Virus record (IMG/VR): IMGVR_UViG_3300024520_000545
Coordinates: 1 to 21,717 of that record
DNA length: 21,717 bases
Direction: 5' to 3' (one strand)
Source of the DNA: a virus
The translations under genes were made by a program, and so were the position numbers. The first letter of the stretch is position 1. Each line of letters begins with the position of its first letter. Shown here in pieces: positions 6,430 to 16,500 of the stretch. Below the pieces are notes generated by a model. The model made no database searches, was not told the DNA's origin, and was given only the letters and a program-made list of their open reading frames with translations.

Positions 6430-6906
6430 TTACTGGGCAGCACCCCACAGGTAACCTTCATTCTCCATCAACGCCCGAAGTTCTGCCTCGGTATTCGTTG
6501 CCGCTATACGAGAATTAAGATCGGCTTGTGACACCGGGTCACCACCTTCACCCGCCACAGCAATACGCTGTTCGGCGTCAAGTGCGTCACGTTTTATCGG
6601 TGAAGAACTAGATGCTGAAGCATTTCGTCCAACGAATCCAGCAGCTTCCGCTTCTGCACGGATAACTTCTGCATCCATTTCACCATCGTAAGCCTTTACA
6701 AAATAACTTACTTGTCGATCCTCAAGATCAAGTCCTGCGGATCTAAAAACGTCACGCCGCTCATAGCCACTCAATCTCTCTTGTGTTTCCGCAAGCTGGG
6801 TTTCAGCTTCCTTCGCACGTTTTTCGAGATCTCGTCGCCAGTTCGGTTTCGACTCGGTTGGGCTGTCAGAACCTTCTTCACCGAAAGTGGAGTCGGAATC
6901 TGTCAT
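6430..6906 (-). CDS. capsid scaffolding protein
   Basis: 158 residues, ATG at 6906 with GGTGA about seven bases upstream. The N-terminus is disordered and acidic (SDSTFGEEGSDSPTES). It is followed by a predicted coiled coil (about 23-50, RRDLEKRAKEAETQLAETQE) and the RDVFRSAGLD segment (51-60) often seen in phage scaffolds. The rest is acidic and helical. Size, composition and position directly before the capsid gene are those of a typical scaffold, which binds the inner face of the procapsid and leaves before packaging. There is no protease signature. The gap to the capsid gene is 45 bases with no clear structure. The candidate promoter lies about 90 bases upstream. Confidence 0.8.
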   Translation of the reverse strand: MTDSDSTFGEEGSDSPTESKPNWRRDLEKRAKEAETQLAETQERLSGYERRDVFRSAGLDLEDRQVSYFVKAYDGEMDAEVIRAEAEAAGFVGRNASASSSSPIKRDALDAEQRIAVAGEGGDPVSQADLNSRIAATNTEAELRALMENEGYLWGAAQ

Positions 6907-6991
6907 ATGTCACTCACCTGTCCTATTGCGCATCCCAGCGGTGGAACCGAGAATGGAGGGGTGTTGGCAGCTCGCCCATCATGGGGCCGAT

Positions 6992-7008
6992 CAACACAAC
7001 TCACTATA
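6992..7008 (+). promoter_or_regulatory. T7-promoter-like sequence on the opposite strand (weak)
   Basis: The 17 plus-strand bases match the -17 to -1 part of the T7 late promoter at 14 positions, including the ten-base core ACTCACTATA. The next base is C instead of the G that T7 RNA polymerase needs at +1. The direction is antisense to every gene here, and no T7-type polymerase gene is in the window. It may be chance. Confidence 0.12.
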
Positions 7009-7032
7009 CAGACTTTCGGGAAGCTCACGCAA
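7003..7032 (-). promoter_or_regulatory. candidate sigma70-type promoter for scaffold and capsid genes
   Basis: On the minus strand, TTGCGT (7032-7027) and TATAGT (7008-7003) are separated by 18 bases. The -10 box matches TATAAT at five of six positions; the -35 box is weaker (TTG kept). Transcription would begin near 6996, leaving a leader of about 90 bases before the scaffold ATG. The site directly follows the stop of the 374-residue gene, where an extra promoter for abundant capsid proteins makes sense. Confidence 0.5.
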
Positions 7033-8157
7033 CTAGGTGGCTTTCCCCATTCCCCGTATGCCACTTCGATCCATGAAAGGCCCCCCAGCTTGCCGGAAAG
7101 CAGCGCTGCGGGCTTCCCCGGTTCGCCTTAAAGCGGTGGTGGCTTCCAAATCGGTACCGAATTCGCCGGCAGCTAACACATCGGCGGTTAAAGCTTCGCT
7201 GCCTATGAGTTCTCCTGTGAGCCCAGCCCGACGACTTAAACGTTGTTCCACTTCTCGAGTCTGAACTCCTGACTCTCGGAGAGCTTCAGCCGTTCCCATC
7301 GTCAAAGCCGCTCCGGTTGCTCTCACACTGGCAGCAGAAATTCCGGCTGCTTCTAGTTGGAGGCGAGCCTCAAAAATGTCTTTTGCTTTCGCAGGGTTCA
7401 GGTAGTAGGCCAGCAGATCGGTGTCAGTAATGTTGTAGAAGTCTGCGAGTTGTTGCCGGGTTTCAATGTTCGCGGTTCTGACTGCGGCGTCGGCTACACC
7501 GATCCGGGTTTGGAGTTCTGCTTCGGATACGTCTCCTACGAGCCATGCAGTGAAGTCTGATGCTTCGTCGTAATATTCTTCTCCTAAGCCTGCTTGGCGG
7601 AGGGTGGATCGGTAGGCTCGTTCGAGTTTTAAGACTTCGCCTTCGCTGAGGCGAGGCAATTTGAGGTCTGCTCGTTCAGCCATGACGGGGAACCGGTCTT
7701 TGTATTCTTGTGTTTTTCTGATTTCTTGGGTGACTGCGAGGTCGGAAGCGCCGTCGATAAGCATTTGTTCTACGTCGTCCACGAGGCTTACGGGGAGGCC
7801 GAGTTGGACTACGAACAGGTCGTACACGAGGTCGTATGCGGATTCGGCGTTAAGTTGTTTCAGGTCTTCTTGATCTGCGAGAAGATTTTGGAAGCGCGTC
7901 GACAGACTTTCGTAGTCGTTACGGATCTGCCTTAATGCTGCGCTGTCCTCTTCTTCAACCTCTTCTTCAACCTCTTCTTCAACCTCTTCTTCAACCTCTT
8001 CTTCATCGTCAACACATTGCTGTAACCCTTCGTCCCAATGCTGACCCACCGGACAACTTTTATCGACTTCCTCAACCTCTTCTTCAAGATCTTCATAGTA
8101 AGTAACGCCTTCACTGCCGCGAGGTTCAAACGCTGCAGGATCATCAATAAAAGCCAT
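7033..8157 (-). CDS. putative internal virion protein with acidic EEEV repeat
   Basis: 374 residues, ATG at 8157 overlapping the previous TAA (TAATG). The N-terminal 70 residues are very acidic: EEEVEEVD, then a two-cysteine motif CPVGQHWDEGLQQC (Cys35, Cys48), then a run of EEEV repeats (about 52-71). The remainder is helical. Segments such as QEIRKTQEYKDRFPVM, GEVLKLERAYRSTLRQAGL, DFTAWLVGDVSEAEL and LNPAKAKDIFEARL resemble a helical protein I recall from phages of Actinobacteria, where it accompanies large virion proteins. No enzymatic motif is visible. It is the last gene of the internal-protein set and is followed by the candidate promoter. A role inside the capsid or in DNA ejection is inferred from context. 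Confidence 0.65.
   Translation of the reverse strand: MAFIDDPAAFEPRGSEGVTYYEDLEEEVEEVDKSCPVGQHWDEGLQQCVDDEEEVEEEVEEEVEEEVEEEDSAALRQIRNDYESLSTRFQNLLADQEDLKQLNAESAYDLVYDLFVVQLGLPVSLVDDVEQMLIDGASDLAVTQEIRKTQEYKDRFPVMAERADLKLPRLSEGEVLKLERAYRSTLRQAGLGEEYYDEASDFTAWLVGDVSEAELQTRIGVADAAVRTANIETRQQLADFYNITDTDLLAYYLNPAKAKDIFEARLQLEAAGISAASVRATGAALTMGTAEALRESGVQTREVEQRLSRRAGLTGELIGSEALTADVLAAGEFGTDLEATTALRRTGEARSAAFRQAGGPFMDRSGIRGMGKAT
7947..8006. repeat. five tandem 12-base repeats, unit CCTCTTCTTCAA
   Basis: Units lie at 7947, 7959, 7971, 7983 and 7995; the last ends in T instead of A. A separate copy is at 8076-8087. On the minus strand each encodes Leu/Val-Glu-Glu-Glu-type units of the acidic N-terminal run in the 374-residue protein. 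The in-frame length means copy-number change by slippage would keep the frame. Confidence 0.95.
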
Positions 8158-9776
8158 TACGCCACCACACCCATCATACGACCCACATTATCAACCATCC
8201 GCCGAGCCGAATTCCTGGCATTCTGCGTGAACTGCCACTCAGGAAGATTACGCACAAACGTTTGCGTCTGAGACAAACTCATCGGCCCCTCCCCCGGACC
8301 AGGAGACAGAATCGGTTGGAACCGAGGATCGTTCATCAAATCCACATCAGATAACTCGAGGAGTTGCCCGATGCGTTGCTTGTACGGAGAGAAATAAGCC
8401 CGCATGGATACACCTTGATCAATGAGGCCGGCAAGAGAAGGAAATGCGCCTTTAGCTTGTTCCCGGTACATTGCTTCCAACGAACCCAAACTTTCCTCAC
8501 CCTTATAAATATTCCACGCATAATCGTAAGCATCTTCTGTGCCTAACGGTATGTAATATTTCGCGGCCATATCCTGAACGGATTGTTCGTTGGAAAGAAT
8601 CGTGCCTCGAGCGAGTTCTTCGGGACCGAGGTCGTTGACGCCTTGTAAAGCGCTGCGAATATCGTAAATGTCGTATCCGAAACGGGTAGCAGTGGTTGCT
8701 AAGTCATCGAGCAACGCCTGGTTGTCTCCTAACCAGTTCAACCCGATGAGTTGCGCTTCTCGGAGAATGAGGTCACGTTGACTGTCGATGAGAGCGTCGC
8801 GTCCTTCGGGGCCTTCTGCCCAGAAGTCCATGTCAAAGTTTCTGGCGGTTTCAGCGTTGTCGGCGAACCATTGGGTGCCTTGAATCCATCCCAACACTTC
8901 ATCATCCGACATCCCCTCGTTCTCCGGTAACGACAACCACTCCATAACATTCATTACCCCTTTAGGGGTTTCCACGTTGAACTTCTCAAGATCTTGTCGG
9001 AAGAACAGTGCAGCCGTAAACTTTTCGCGGATAACGGCAAGCGTGTCGTCGTCCAAAGCACCAATAAGCTGACCCGCTTCGCTACTGGGGGGCACCTCTT
9101 CAAGGGGATGTTCACCAACTGCGCCACCGAACGGACGCTGAGAAATTTGGGGGTGTTCACCAACTGCGGCAGCTCCCGACCCACGCTCTGGCGCTAATCC
9201 GGCTTCTGCTTCGTTTAACGCATTCCATTCGGGGCCACCGGGGGTGGATTCGTCTATGCGATCTGGAATTGTTTGCTCCCCCCGTTCTTCCTCTGGGTCA
9301 AGAAACTGAGGAACGGCGGCTTCACCCTCTATTTGTAAAGAATCCCAGTATTCTTGACTGGCTTCATCTAACTGGGCAGCGTCGCTAAGACCAGCGATTA
9401 TGGAAGCAGCACCTGGGACAGTGAACGAATTAGGCGCATTCTTGAACCATTGGATAGCAGCTAAACGTTCAGCTTCGTCTTTGGGATCTCCTGAAGGGTC
9501 TAAGGCTTCTGCGGGAGCGTTAGCTAGCCACGCTTCTAATTCTCTTACAGCTTCATCAGTGAGTTGGCGGTCAGCTTTTGCCCCGTCTTTCCCAAAAATT
9601 TCTGCTAATGCTTTTTCAACTTCGTAAGTGTCGCGTGCAGAAGCGCGCGCTATACCCGTTCTTGGTTGAAAATTGTTGATGCGGTCTACAACATCTTCTT
9701 GTGACGTATTCCGAAGATAATCAATAATGTCTTCAACCAAAGCAACAGCATTATCTTTAAGTTCCAAGATATTCAT
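8157..9776 (-). CDS. putative internal virion protein
   Basis: 539 residues, ATG at 9776 with a TAATG overlap to the previous gene. It is helical at the N-terminus (1-130). A low-complexity linker follows (about 165-235) that contains a duplicated AVGEHP element. The C-terminal half includes WLGDNQALLDDLATTATRFG, AAKYYIPLGTEDAYDYAWNI, SLEAMYREQAKGAFPSLAGL and YFSPYKQRIGQLLEL. This last pattern, ending in a basic helix (ARNSARRMVDNVGRMMG), resembles a repeated module of large virion proteins in actinophages as I remember them. It has no cysteine and no catalytic signature. It sits between two other unknown virion genes in a tightly coupled operon. Function is inferred from context only. Confidence 0.6.
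   Translation of the reverse strand: MNILELKDNAVALVEDIIDYLRNTSQEDVVDRINNFQPRTGIARASARDTYEVEKALAEIFGKDGAKADRQLTDEAVRELEAWLANAPAEALDPSGDPKDEAERLAAIQWFKNAPNSFTVPGAASIIAGLSDAAQLDEASQEYWDSLQIEGEAAVPQFLDPEEERGEQTIPDRIDESTPGGPEWNALNEAEAGLAPERGSGAAAVGEHPQISQRPFGGAVGEHPLEEVPPSSEAGQLIGALDDDTLAVIREKFTAALFFRQDLEKFNVETPKGVMNVMEWLSLPENEGMSDDEVLGWIQGTQWFADNAETARNFDMDFWAEGPEGRDALIDSQRDLILREAQLIGLNWLGDNQALLDDLATTATRFGYDIYDIRSALQGVNDLGPEELARGTILSNEQSVQDMAAKYYIPLGTEDAYDYAWNIYKGEESLGSLEAMYREQAKGAFPSLAGLIDQGVSMRAYFSPYKQRIGQLLELSDVDLMNDPRFQPILSPGPGEGPMSLSQTQTFVRNLPEWQFTQNARNSARRMVDNVGRMMGVVA
9109..9168. repeat. 15-base direct repeat, copies 45 bases apart
   Basis: TGTTCACCAACTGCG occurs at 9109-9123 and again at 9154-9168. 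The spacing is 15 codons, so both copies are in frame and encode AVGEHP twice in the linker of the 539-residue protein. Confidence 0.9.
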
Positions 9777-10507
9777 TACAGTTTCTCCAAGGCACGCATA
9801 ATTGACTGAGCCGCCTTATTCTCACGCGTCACCTGCACCCGCTCAGGATTCAAACCCCGAGCACTTTCCCTCGCCTGAGCCGAAACATTCGTAAGACTAA
9901 TAGTTTGACCTGCGTCTTGAGCTGCGTGGATGCCAGCAACAAAGCTTTGTAACTGTCCCTCAGAGGGCGTGCGTCCCACTTCGGTTCTGTAAGCCGTTGT
10001 ATACAAATTGTTGAGTGTCGCTCGATCCAGATAGGACACCGCATATTTTTCCATCAGATCTCCGGCTGCTTCGTTGAACGCTTCGTCGGTGAACCCCGAG
10101 AAACGTTCCTCCAACGTGGGTAACATTTCTGCTCCCCTTGCGGTGCCCATTTCAAAAGCCACTTCCGATTCGGTCATAGCATTCCCTAAAGCCCAAGCAA
10201 CGTGATAGGGATCATAAATCTCGTCTATTGCGGTGATCGCCAACCCGTTCATCAAACCTTCAGTGAACAATGCTTGCGCTAAACGTTCCTGCTCTTCAAC
10301 AGACAACCCCATGTATTCTTCAATGATTTGTGAACGCCCCACCGCAGCCCCAGGGCCGAAACGGAAAAGGCTTCCTTCTTCTTCGAGTCCTTCCCGCGAC
10401 GGGGGACGCCTACCCATAATGGCTTCACCACCGACGCCCCCCACAACCGCCGCATTCATCCCTCCAGCTTGGGCTGTGTTGAATCGTTGGTCAAATTCGG
10501 TTGTCAT
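9776..10507 (-). CDS. hypothetical virion-associated protein
   Basis: 243 residues, ATG at 10507 overlapping the stop of the giant gene by four bases (ATGA). The N-terminus (1-45) is Gly/Ala-rich and probably disordered (AAVVGGVGGEAIMG). After that it is predicted mostly helical, with LSVEEQERLAQALF, FTDEAFNEAAGDLMEKYAVSYL and a basic C-terminal part (NPERVQVTRENKAAQSIMRALEKL). It has no cysteine, no membrane segment and no recognised family. Tight coupling to the giant protein gene suggests stoichiometric co-production and possibly physical association inside the virion. The gene call is firm, the role inferred. Confidence 0.6.
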   Translation of the reverse strand: MTTEFDQRFNTAQAGGMNAAVVGGVGGEAIMGRRPPSREGLEEEGSLFRFGPGAAVGRSQIIEEYMGLSVEEQERLAQALFTEGLMNGLAITAIDEIYDPYHVAWALGNAMTESEVAFEMGTARGAEMLPTLEERFSGFTDEAFNEAAGDLMEKYAVSYLDRATLNNLYTTAYRTEVGRTPSEGQLQSFVAGIHAAQDAGQTISLTNVSAQARESARGLNPERVQVTRENKAAQSIMRALEKL

Positions 10508-13500
10508 ATTTGCGCCCTAAGCGTAAGTTCCCAAGTAAGGGGATCTAAATCGTCAAACTCCAAGAATCGGGTGAACACCGCCGAAAATTCGGGAATGTCC
10601 CGATATTGACGTTTAGTGAACTCCCACCATTCTGCAACATCTTCGTTGGCCCGTGCATCGAGAGAACCGGAACCCCCAGCGTTCTTACGTTCCGCCAGTT
10701 CCGCTACCGCTACTTTTCGGTCTGCTAAATAATCTACAAGAACATCAATTTCTGGGCGAAGACGCAACGTCTCGTTTCCAACAATGGCATAGAGCCCTTT
10801 GAAAAGTTTTTGATCTTTGGCTTTGTCTCTCACATTGAACGCATCCCACCACGCCGGGTGTGACGCAGCGAGTTGACTGATTTCCCATTGCATCCACTGC
10901 TGAACTTTTGGGTTGGCTCGAATAGAAGAGTTCCCTCCGGCTTGACCGATGGAGTCCAGTTCGGCGTCTCGAATGTCGTAAAGTTCAGACAGTTTCGTCC
11001 ATCCCTGCGACACATCTGCGCTTTCCATGTAGTCCGCTAACGGAACCCGTTCACGCATTTTTGTTTCCGCACCCGGTGTCACAGATTCCGATTGCTGGCG
11101 GCGGTACACAGCTTCATGGAACGCACCAGTAGTTTGCGACCCATACGAACCAGTGATCAACCCACCCAGCTCCGGGTGGTTGACGACAAGTTCAGCGAAT
11201 CCCGCTTTCTCAAATTCTTCCATGCTTTCCAAGGTTGGAGCCACACCGTTGTTGGTGCGAGTCATGCGTGAAGTCAAAGCCCAGAACTCGTCACCGTGCT
11301 GTTGGATAAACAACTCGGTGGCGTTCGCTGGGTCTTCTTCACGCAATCTGCGAAGGTTCTCAATATAAAACTGGTAAGGCGACGAAACTTGAAGGGTGGT
11401 CGGCATTGTGAATGATGCGAACGCTCGAGCGAACATGAGTGCTTTGGTTTCTTCCAACACTTCTTTTTGGAAAATTGCTTTGTCGGTGGCAAGAATTTCT
11501 GAGAACCGGTCAGGGTATTCACCTGACAGTGACGGTTGCTGACGTAACCGCACCTCTTTGCTTTGCGCCACCTGCAGCATCATTCGTTCACGTTCACCAC
11601 TCCCAGCGAACGTACCCACAAGACGTTTCGTCCACGCCGGGAACAACTGTCCCAAAGCACGATCAGTCATCGAGACGCCTTGAGGTAAACCGTAAGGAAA
11701 AGCCCACGACACTGCGTCATACAATTTGGGTTCGGCAACAGACATTTCGGACATGGGAATCAACCCGATAGGACCGAAACTTGGACCGCCGGCGGCAAGC
11801 ATTGACAACCCGTCTTTGCTGAACCGCATAGTGTTCCCAACGAAAGGTTCCGTTAACGCCCCAGCGCCGGGCCAGTCAGGACCAATGCTGGCGATACGTC
11901 CAATGGTTTGCGGTAAACGAAACACCATCCACCGGTTACCGTCATCATCTTCAGTGATAGGAATTGAATTGAAGTTGTCAAGAACCCGAGCCACATACAT
12001 GGGGTTCTCGGCGGCAATACCAGCCCATCGAGTGATCACTTCTTGCCATGCACCGAGGAACGGCATGAAAGTCGACATCACTTCTTGCAGGCGAGTTGCT
12101 TCCGTCAAATCGTACAGAAGGTAACGAACGTCCTCTAACGCTTTATTGCGAGCCTCGTTTTCAATGCGGTCAAGTTGTTTGGGTTCAATAAGGTACCGCT
12201 GTTCGTCGCTGTCCCAATAAGCGGAAAGGCGGCGAGTTACCTCAGTCTGGAACCGATGCCTGAAGTAAGGGTTACGAGTCAAATTGTCAGTGGGGAGTGT
12301 CGCCAAAATATTGAACCCGTTTTCGGCGTAACGTTTCAAACGGCCACTGACCATGTTGCGGGGAGAAACCCCAGCGGTTTGCCCCACCGTAGTATCCATA
12401 CCGCTACGTCCAAGAAGGCTAGCTGAACGTTCCGGTCCTATTTCGTCAAGAATTTCTGTGACGCTGGCCCAGCGAATATCGCGTCCTTGGCCGGTAGCCA
12501 TCTTCTCTCGCAGTTTCGTGAACTCGTCAACAACGTCGTAGCCTGCTCCAGTGCTGGGAAGTAAACGGGGAAGCATTTGGTTGCTGGTGTCATAAACTGC
12601 TTCCACAAGAGCTTTCACAGCTTCAGGAAGATTGGGGACACCCAAATCGTCAAGGACACGCAACCCGGCGCTCGTCCCCAAGAAATCCAAAAGATCTTGT
12701 TTGTAGGTACGAACGTCAGCGGTGTTTGCCCACACCAACCGCAAATACTGGTTGCCGGGTAGATCAGGGGCACCGGTTGCCCGCCACTGACGGTTCACCA
12801 CTCGTTCCCAAGCCTGAGCGAACTGGCGTTCACCAACGTCGCCGCGGACAAGAGGCATCCACTCGGTGGCTGCGTCAATGTCTGCTCGCACCCGTGAACT
12901 GCCTTGTTCAATAAGTCGGGACGCTGTCCGGTCAGCTGATACTCGACCCCGCCAAATTTCTTGGTTTGCTTTGGTGTCACCGAAAGCGTTACGAACCATG
13001 ACGCCACCCATGTAACTGGGGTTGCGGCCTGCTTTCTCCAACATGACACCGGCTTTGTCTAACATCTCTAAACCTTGTTCGGCTTCAGGAGTGACGGGGG
13101 CGTCTTTGTAGTGAAGTGCGATAGCGTCACGCAACGTTTTTTCTTGGGTGAGGAGAAGTTCGCCGGCTCGTCGCAACGATTCTTTCGCTGCTTCTAAATC
13201 CGGTCCCATTTCTTCTATCATTTTTTGTAACGCTATTTCGTTGTACGCCGTTTTGTCTTCAAGCCAAGCAGCGTGAGCCGTGGCGTAACTGCCGCTCACT
13301 GAACGGTCAGCACTTCTCAACGAGAGCATTCGCTCCCGTAACTCAAACAACCCCAAGCGCTCTACGTCATCAAAGTCGTGAATGTCTCGAAGACTTTCTA
13401 AAATATTGTTAAATACTTCTTCATCTCGCAAATAGCGTTCAAGTTCAAAGGGGTTTAACCCTTCAAAATACTCAACTATCTCCTCTTCAGTCATTCGGGA

Positions 13501-16500
13501 GAGAGTTTCTTCTAATTCAGCGTTAATAATTTCTCTATCCGCGCTACTGAACGGGGTGTCTTCGGCGATGCGGCGAGCAGTGGCCTCCAACTCGTCATCC
13601 AACTCCCCCATCTGACGACCAAAATCAGACATCTGATCTCGGTCCGCGAACTCGACACCTGCTCGACCCGCATAGAAATACGCGATGTCTTCATCCGCGT
13701 ATCCCTGCTCTTTCAAAATCTCATACAACGACTCTGTGCGTCGAGTCTCACGCGCATCAGGAAACGCACCGCCCTCCACATCGTATTCCCCTACGACAAA
13801 TTCATTCCCAAATTCATCAAAATCAGTTTCGTATGCCCGGCTGACATCGCTCGTAAATTCGTCCGAGCGGTACATTAGGTGTTCAATAAATTCTTGAGGG
13901 TCAGAGAACTGGAAAAGTTCGGCGTGAACCCCTTCGTATGCACCACCCTGAGCCAAACTTTGGAAATCGTCTAAATCTTCTACAGTAAGTTCGTCCAAAG
14001 TTTGAACAGTTTCGATGTAAGCCGCTTGGTCTAAAAGTTGGCGGCCTTCCATCACAAGATCATCAGAGAACCGTTCACCCAACGTGCGTTGCGCCAGTCG
14101 TTGCACCGTACGCCGTTGACTACCCAAAGCAAGAGCGTAACCGCCTACAGCTCCGACAGGTCCAAGAAGTCCGTAGCCTAGGAGGGTGCGGGCGGCGAGT
14201 CCTCGCTGGCGAGCAACTTTTCCCCATTCGTCGTAGATGAGGTCGCCTACGAGTGTTGTTGCAGCGTCGTCTCCGAATTGTTCTACGAATGATTGGTAAA
14301 CAAAGTAGTCGTCTGCGTCGATTTCGCTGATGGCTGCTTCGAGGGCTTCTCGTCCGAATTGGTTTTCGATAGCGTCCACAAGAACTTCGTTTAATGGTCC
14401 CCCAACGCCTTCTTTCCATTCTGGGTCCATGTGTTGACCTATGTCTGGTCCGACAGAAGCCAGTTCGTCCATGTCAATAAGACCGTCGGCTTCGTTCTGC
14501 GCCCAATATTGGGCAGAAAGGTCATCGAGGCTTGCCCCTAATTCGTCGGTGAGACGAAGAACCGATTCCATGTCGTTTGCGTCAATAGCGTCAGCGATCT
14601 GGTTAAGTAAATCGTCAACCATGTTGCCTACAGGCAAATTAAGCATTTGTTGTAGCGGCACAGATTGACCGCCCCCGGAACCTGGGGCTAAGAAGTTTCT
14701 GAGATCGTCAGTGGTAGCAATAGCCTCTAGCCCTCTTACGGCAGAGATACGCAACCCTTCCTGAGTTTCCCAAGCGTGACGTTCAGCGGTTATATTTTCA
14801 ACCGGTAAATTGTGACGGCGGGCTGATTGATTATCGTAAATGAGGTGGTAACGCTCAAGGTCTGTTGAAGTAATATCGTCTGGGTCTATACCTAATTCTG
14901 ATGCTATTGCGTTACGTTGGGCAGCAACTACTTCGTCTACTGAGCGCCCGCCACCAGTAATAACGTTGTCACGGGCGGCATCCTCACGAACTCTTTCAAA
15001 GAACCTTACAACGCTTAAAGTGCCGATGGTTTCATCAATACCGCCACGCAAGTCTGCTAGATCTTCAAGGTATTCTTCGTACCCGAGTTCTACATCTCCG
15101 CCTCGACGAGCAACATAGAAATGCGCTATGTCGTCTTCACTGTACCCGCTGCGACGACCTAGTTGAATTGAGTTAGTTGCATACAATGCGCGCCCTTGAT
15201 CATCAATTCCTATAGCTCTCTCCCCTGGAGGGATTGATGATCTTGCTTCTCGAAGTTCGTCAATAAATTCGTCGAAGAAAGTGTGAACTTCTGTTTCACG
15301 AATAATCTCAATTAACCGTACTGCAGGGTCGGTGAGGGGATCTGAATCAGCCTCTAACCTGTCGACAGCGTCCTCTAGGCGATTTACAACTTGTTCAAAT
15401 TGTTCATCACTTATGCGTAATAACCCTTCGTCTTGAATAGCTTCATAAAGGTCGTCGGTATCGTCATAAAAATATTCTAAAATTTCGTCTTGGAACTCAT
15501 CGAGATTAGTTCCAGAAGGAAGATCAGAAGGAAGATCTGGTTCCGCTTCGCGTAGTACGCCGCGCCCCGCCATTTCCTCAAACTCATCCAACGCCGGAGG
15601 AGCAGCAATATCTTCCAACACTCCCCGGTAAGCACCCAGGTCGTCGGCGTCGCGAATCACATCGGCAACAGCCGATGCCAGATATCGAACCGTTGGATCA
15701 TCAGGGTCATACATCGCCCTAAAGAAATTCTCAACGCTTTCCTCTATGGTGTCCCCATAACCCGGAATAATTTCACGATGATACGGGTCGTCAACTACAT
15801 GACGGTACACCGCAGGAAGAAGCCCCTCAATCACCTCATCGGAAAGCCCCAACTCGTCTTTCATTCGTTTAGCGATCAAATCTTCAACATCAATGCCTTT
15901 ACGTTTCAGCAACTCCACCCGGTAATTACCGAACCCGTGACGCATCGCTTTGAACTGCCCCAACGCCCCCACCACAGAAGCAACACGAAGCACTTCGTCA
16001 CCAACAACTCGCAGCGGCCACGCCGGACGCAACAACACTGCGGGACGCCAGACATTCATAATGGCGTCAGCAACATCGGTACTCAACCGGGCGGGGGTTT
16101 GAATAACAGACGAATTGCGGATAGCGCGAATCCCTCGAGCCGGAGCAGTTTTTCCGACTGTTCCTAACGTTTCCTCTACCCCAAGTTTCCGTAACTCGGA
16201 ATAAATCAGGTCGTAGCGGGGAACTATTTTGCTGGCGGCAAGCTGCCGGGTGGTGAGGGGAGTGGTGAGGCGTGTCCAAACCCCTGTCTCTGGATCTCTG
16301 AAATTAAGTTTGCTTCCTAAAACGTCAGCACCGAAACGACCCGCCCACGGTTTACCGGTCGCAAGCATTTTTTCTGCGCCAACTATCCGATCATTTAACG
16401 CATCTGCGAGAGCCGCTCGTGCTTGACCCAACGTTTTTCCTTGAGGGAAATCTTTTGTTTTTTCTGGGTAAATGGCTCTGGCGAGACGTTTGTTGAAATC

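Larger units (their letters stand above)
6907..7032. other. 126-base non-coding gap between internal-protein and capsid genes
   Basis: This is the longest stretch without a convincing gene. It holds the candidate minus-strand promoter (7003-7032), a 14/17 T7-promoter-like match on the plus strand (6992-7008), a small inverted repeat (GCCC/GGGC near 6973-6986) and the scaffold ribosome site. A 19-codon minus-strand frame from about 6982 has no ribosome site and is not called. Confidence 0.7.

Noticed and set aside
7947-8006. Tandem repeat as a CRISPR array or iteron origin
   Set aside because: Units are only 12 bases with no spacers and are in frame within a coding gene as acidic amino-acid repeats.
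7932-8147. Minus-strand frame rich in KKRLKKRL repeats
   Set aside because: It is the 12-base repeat of the 374-residue gene read in another frame; the EEEV frame is the long coupled gene.
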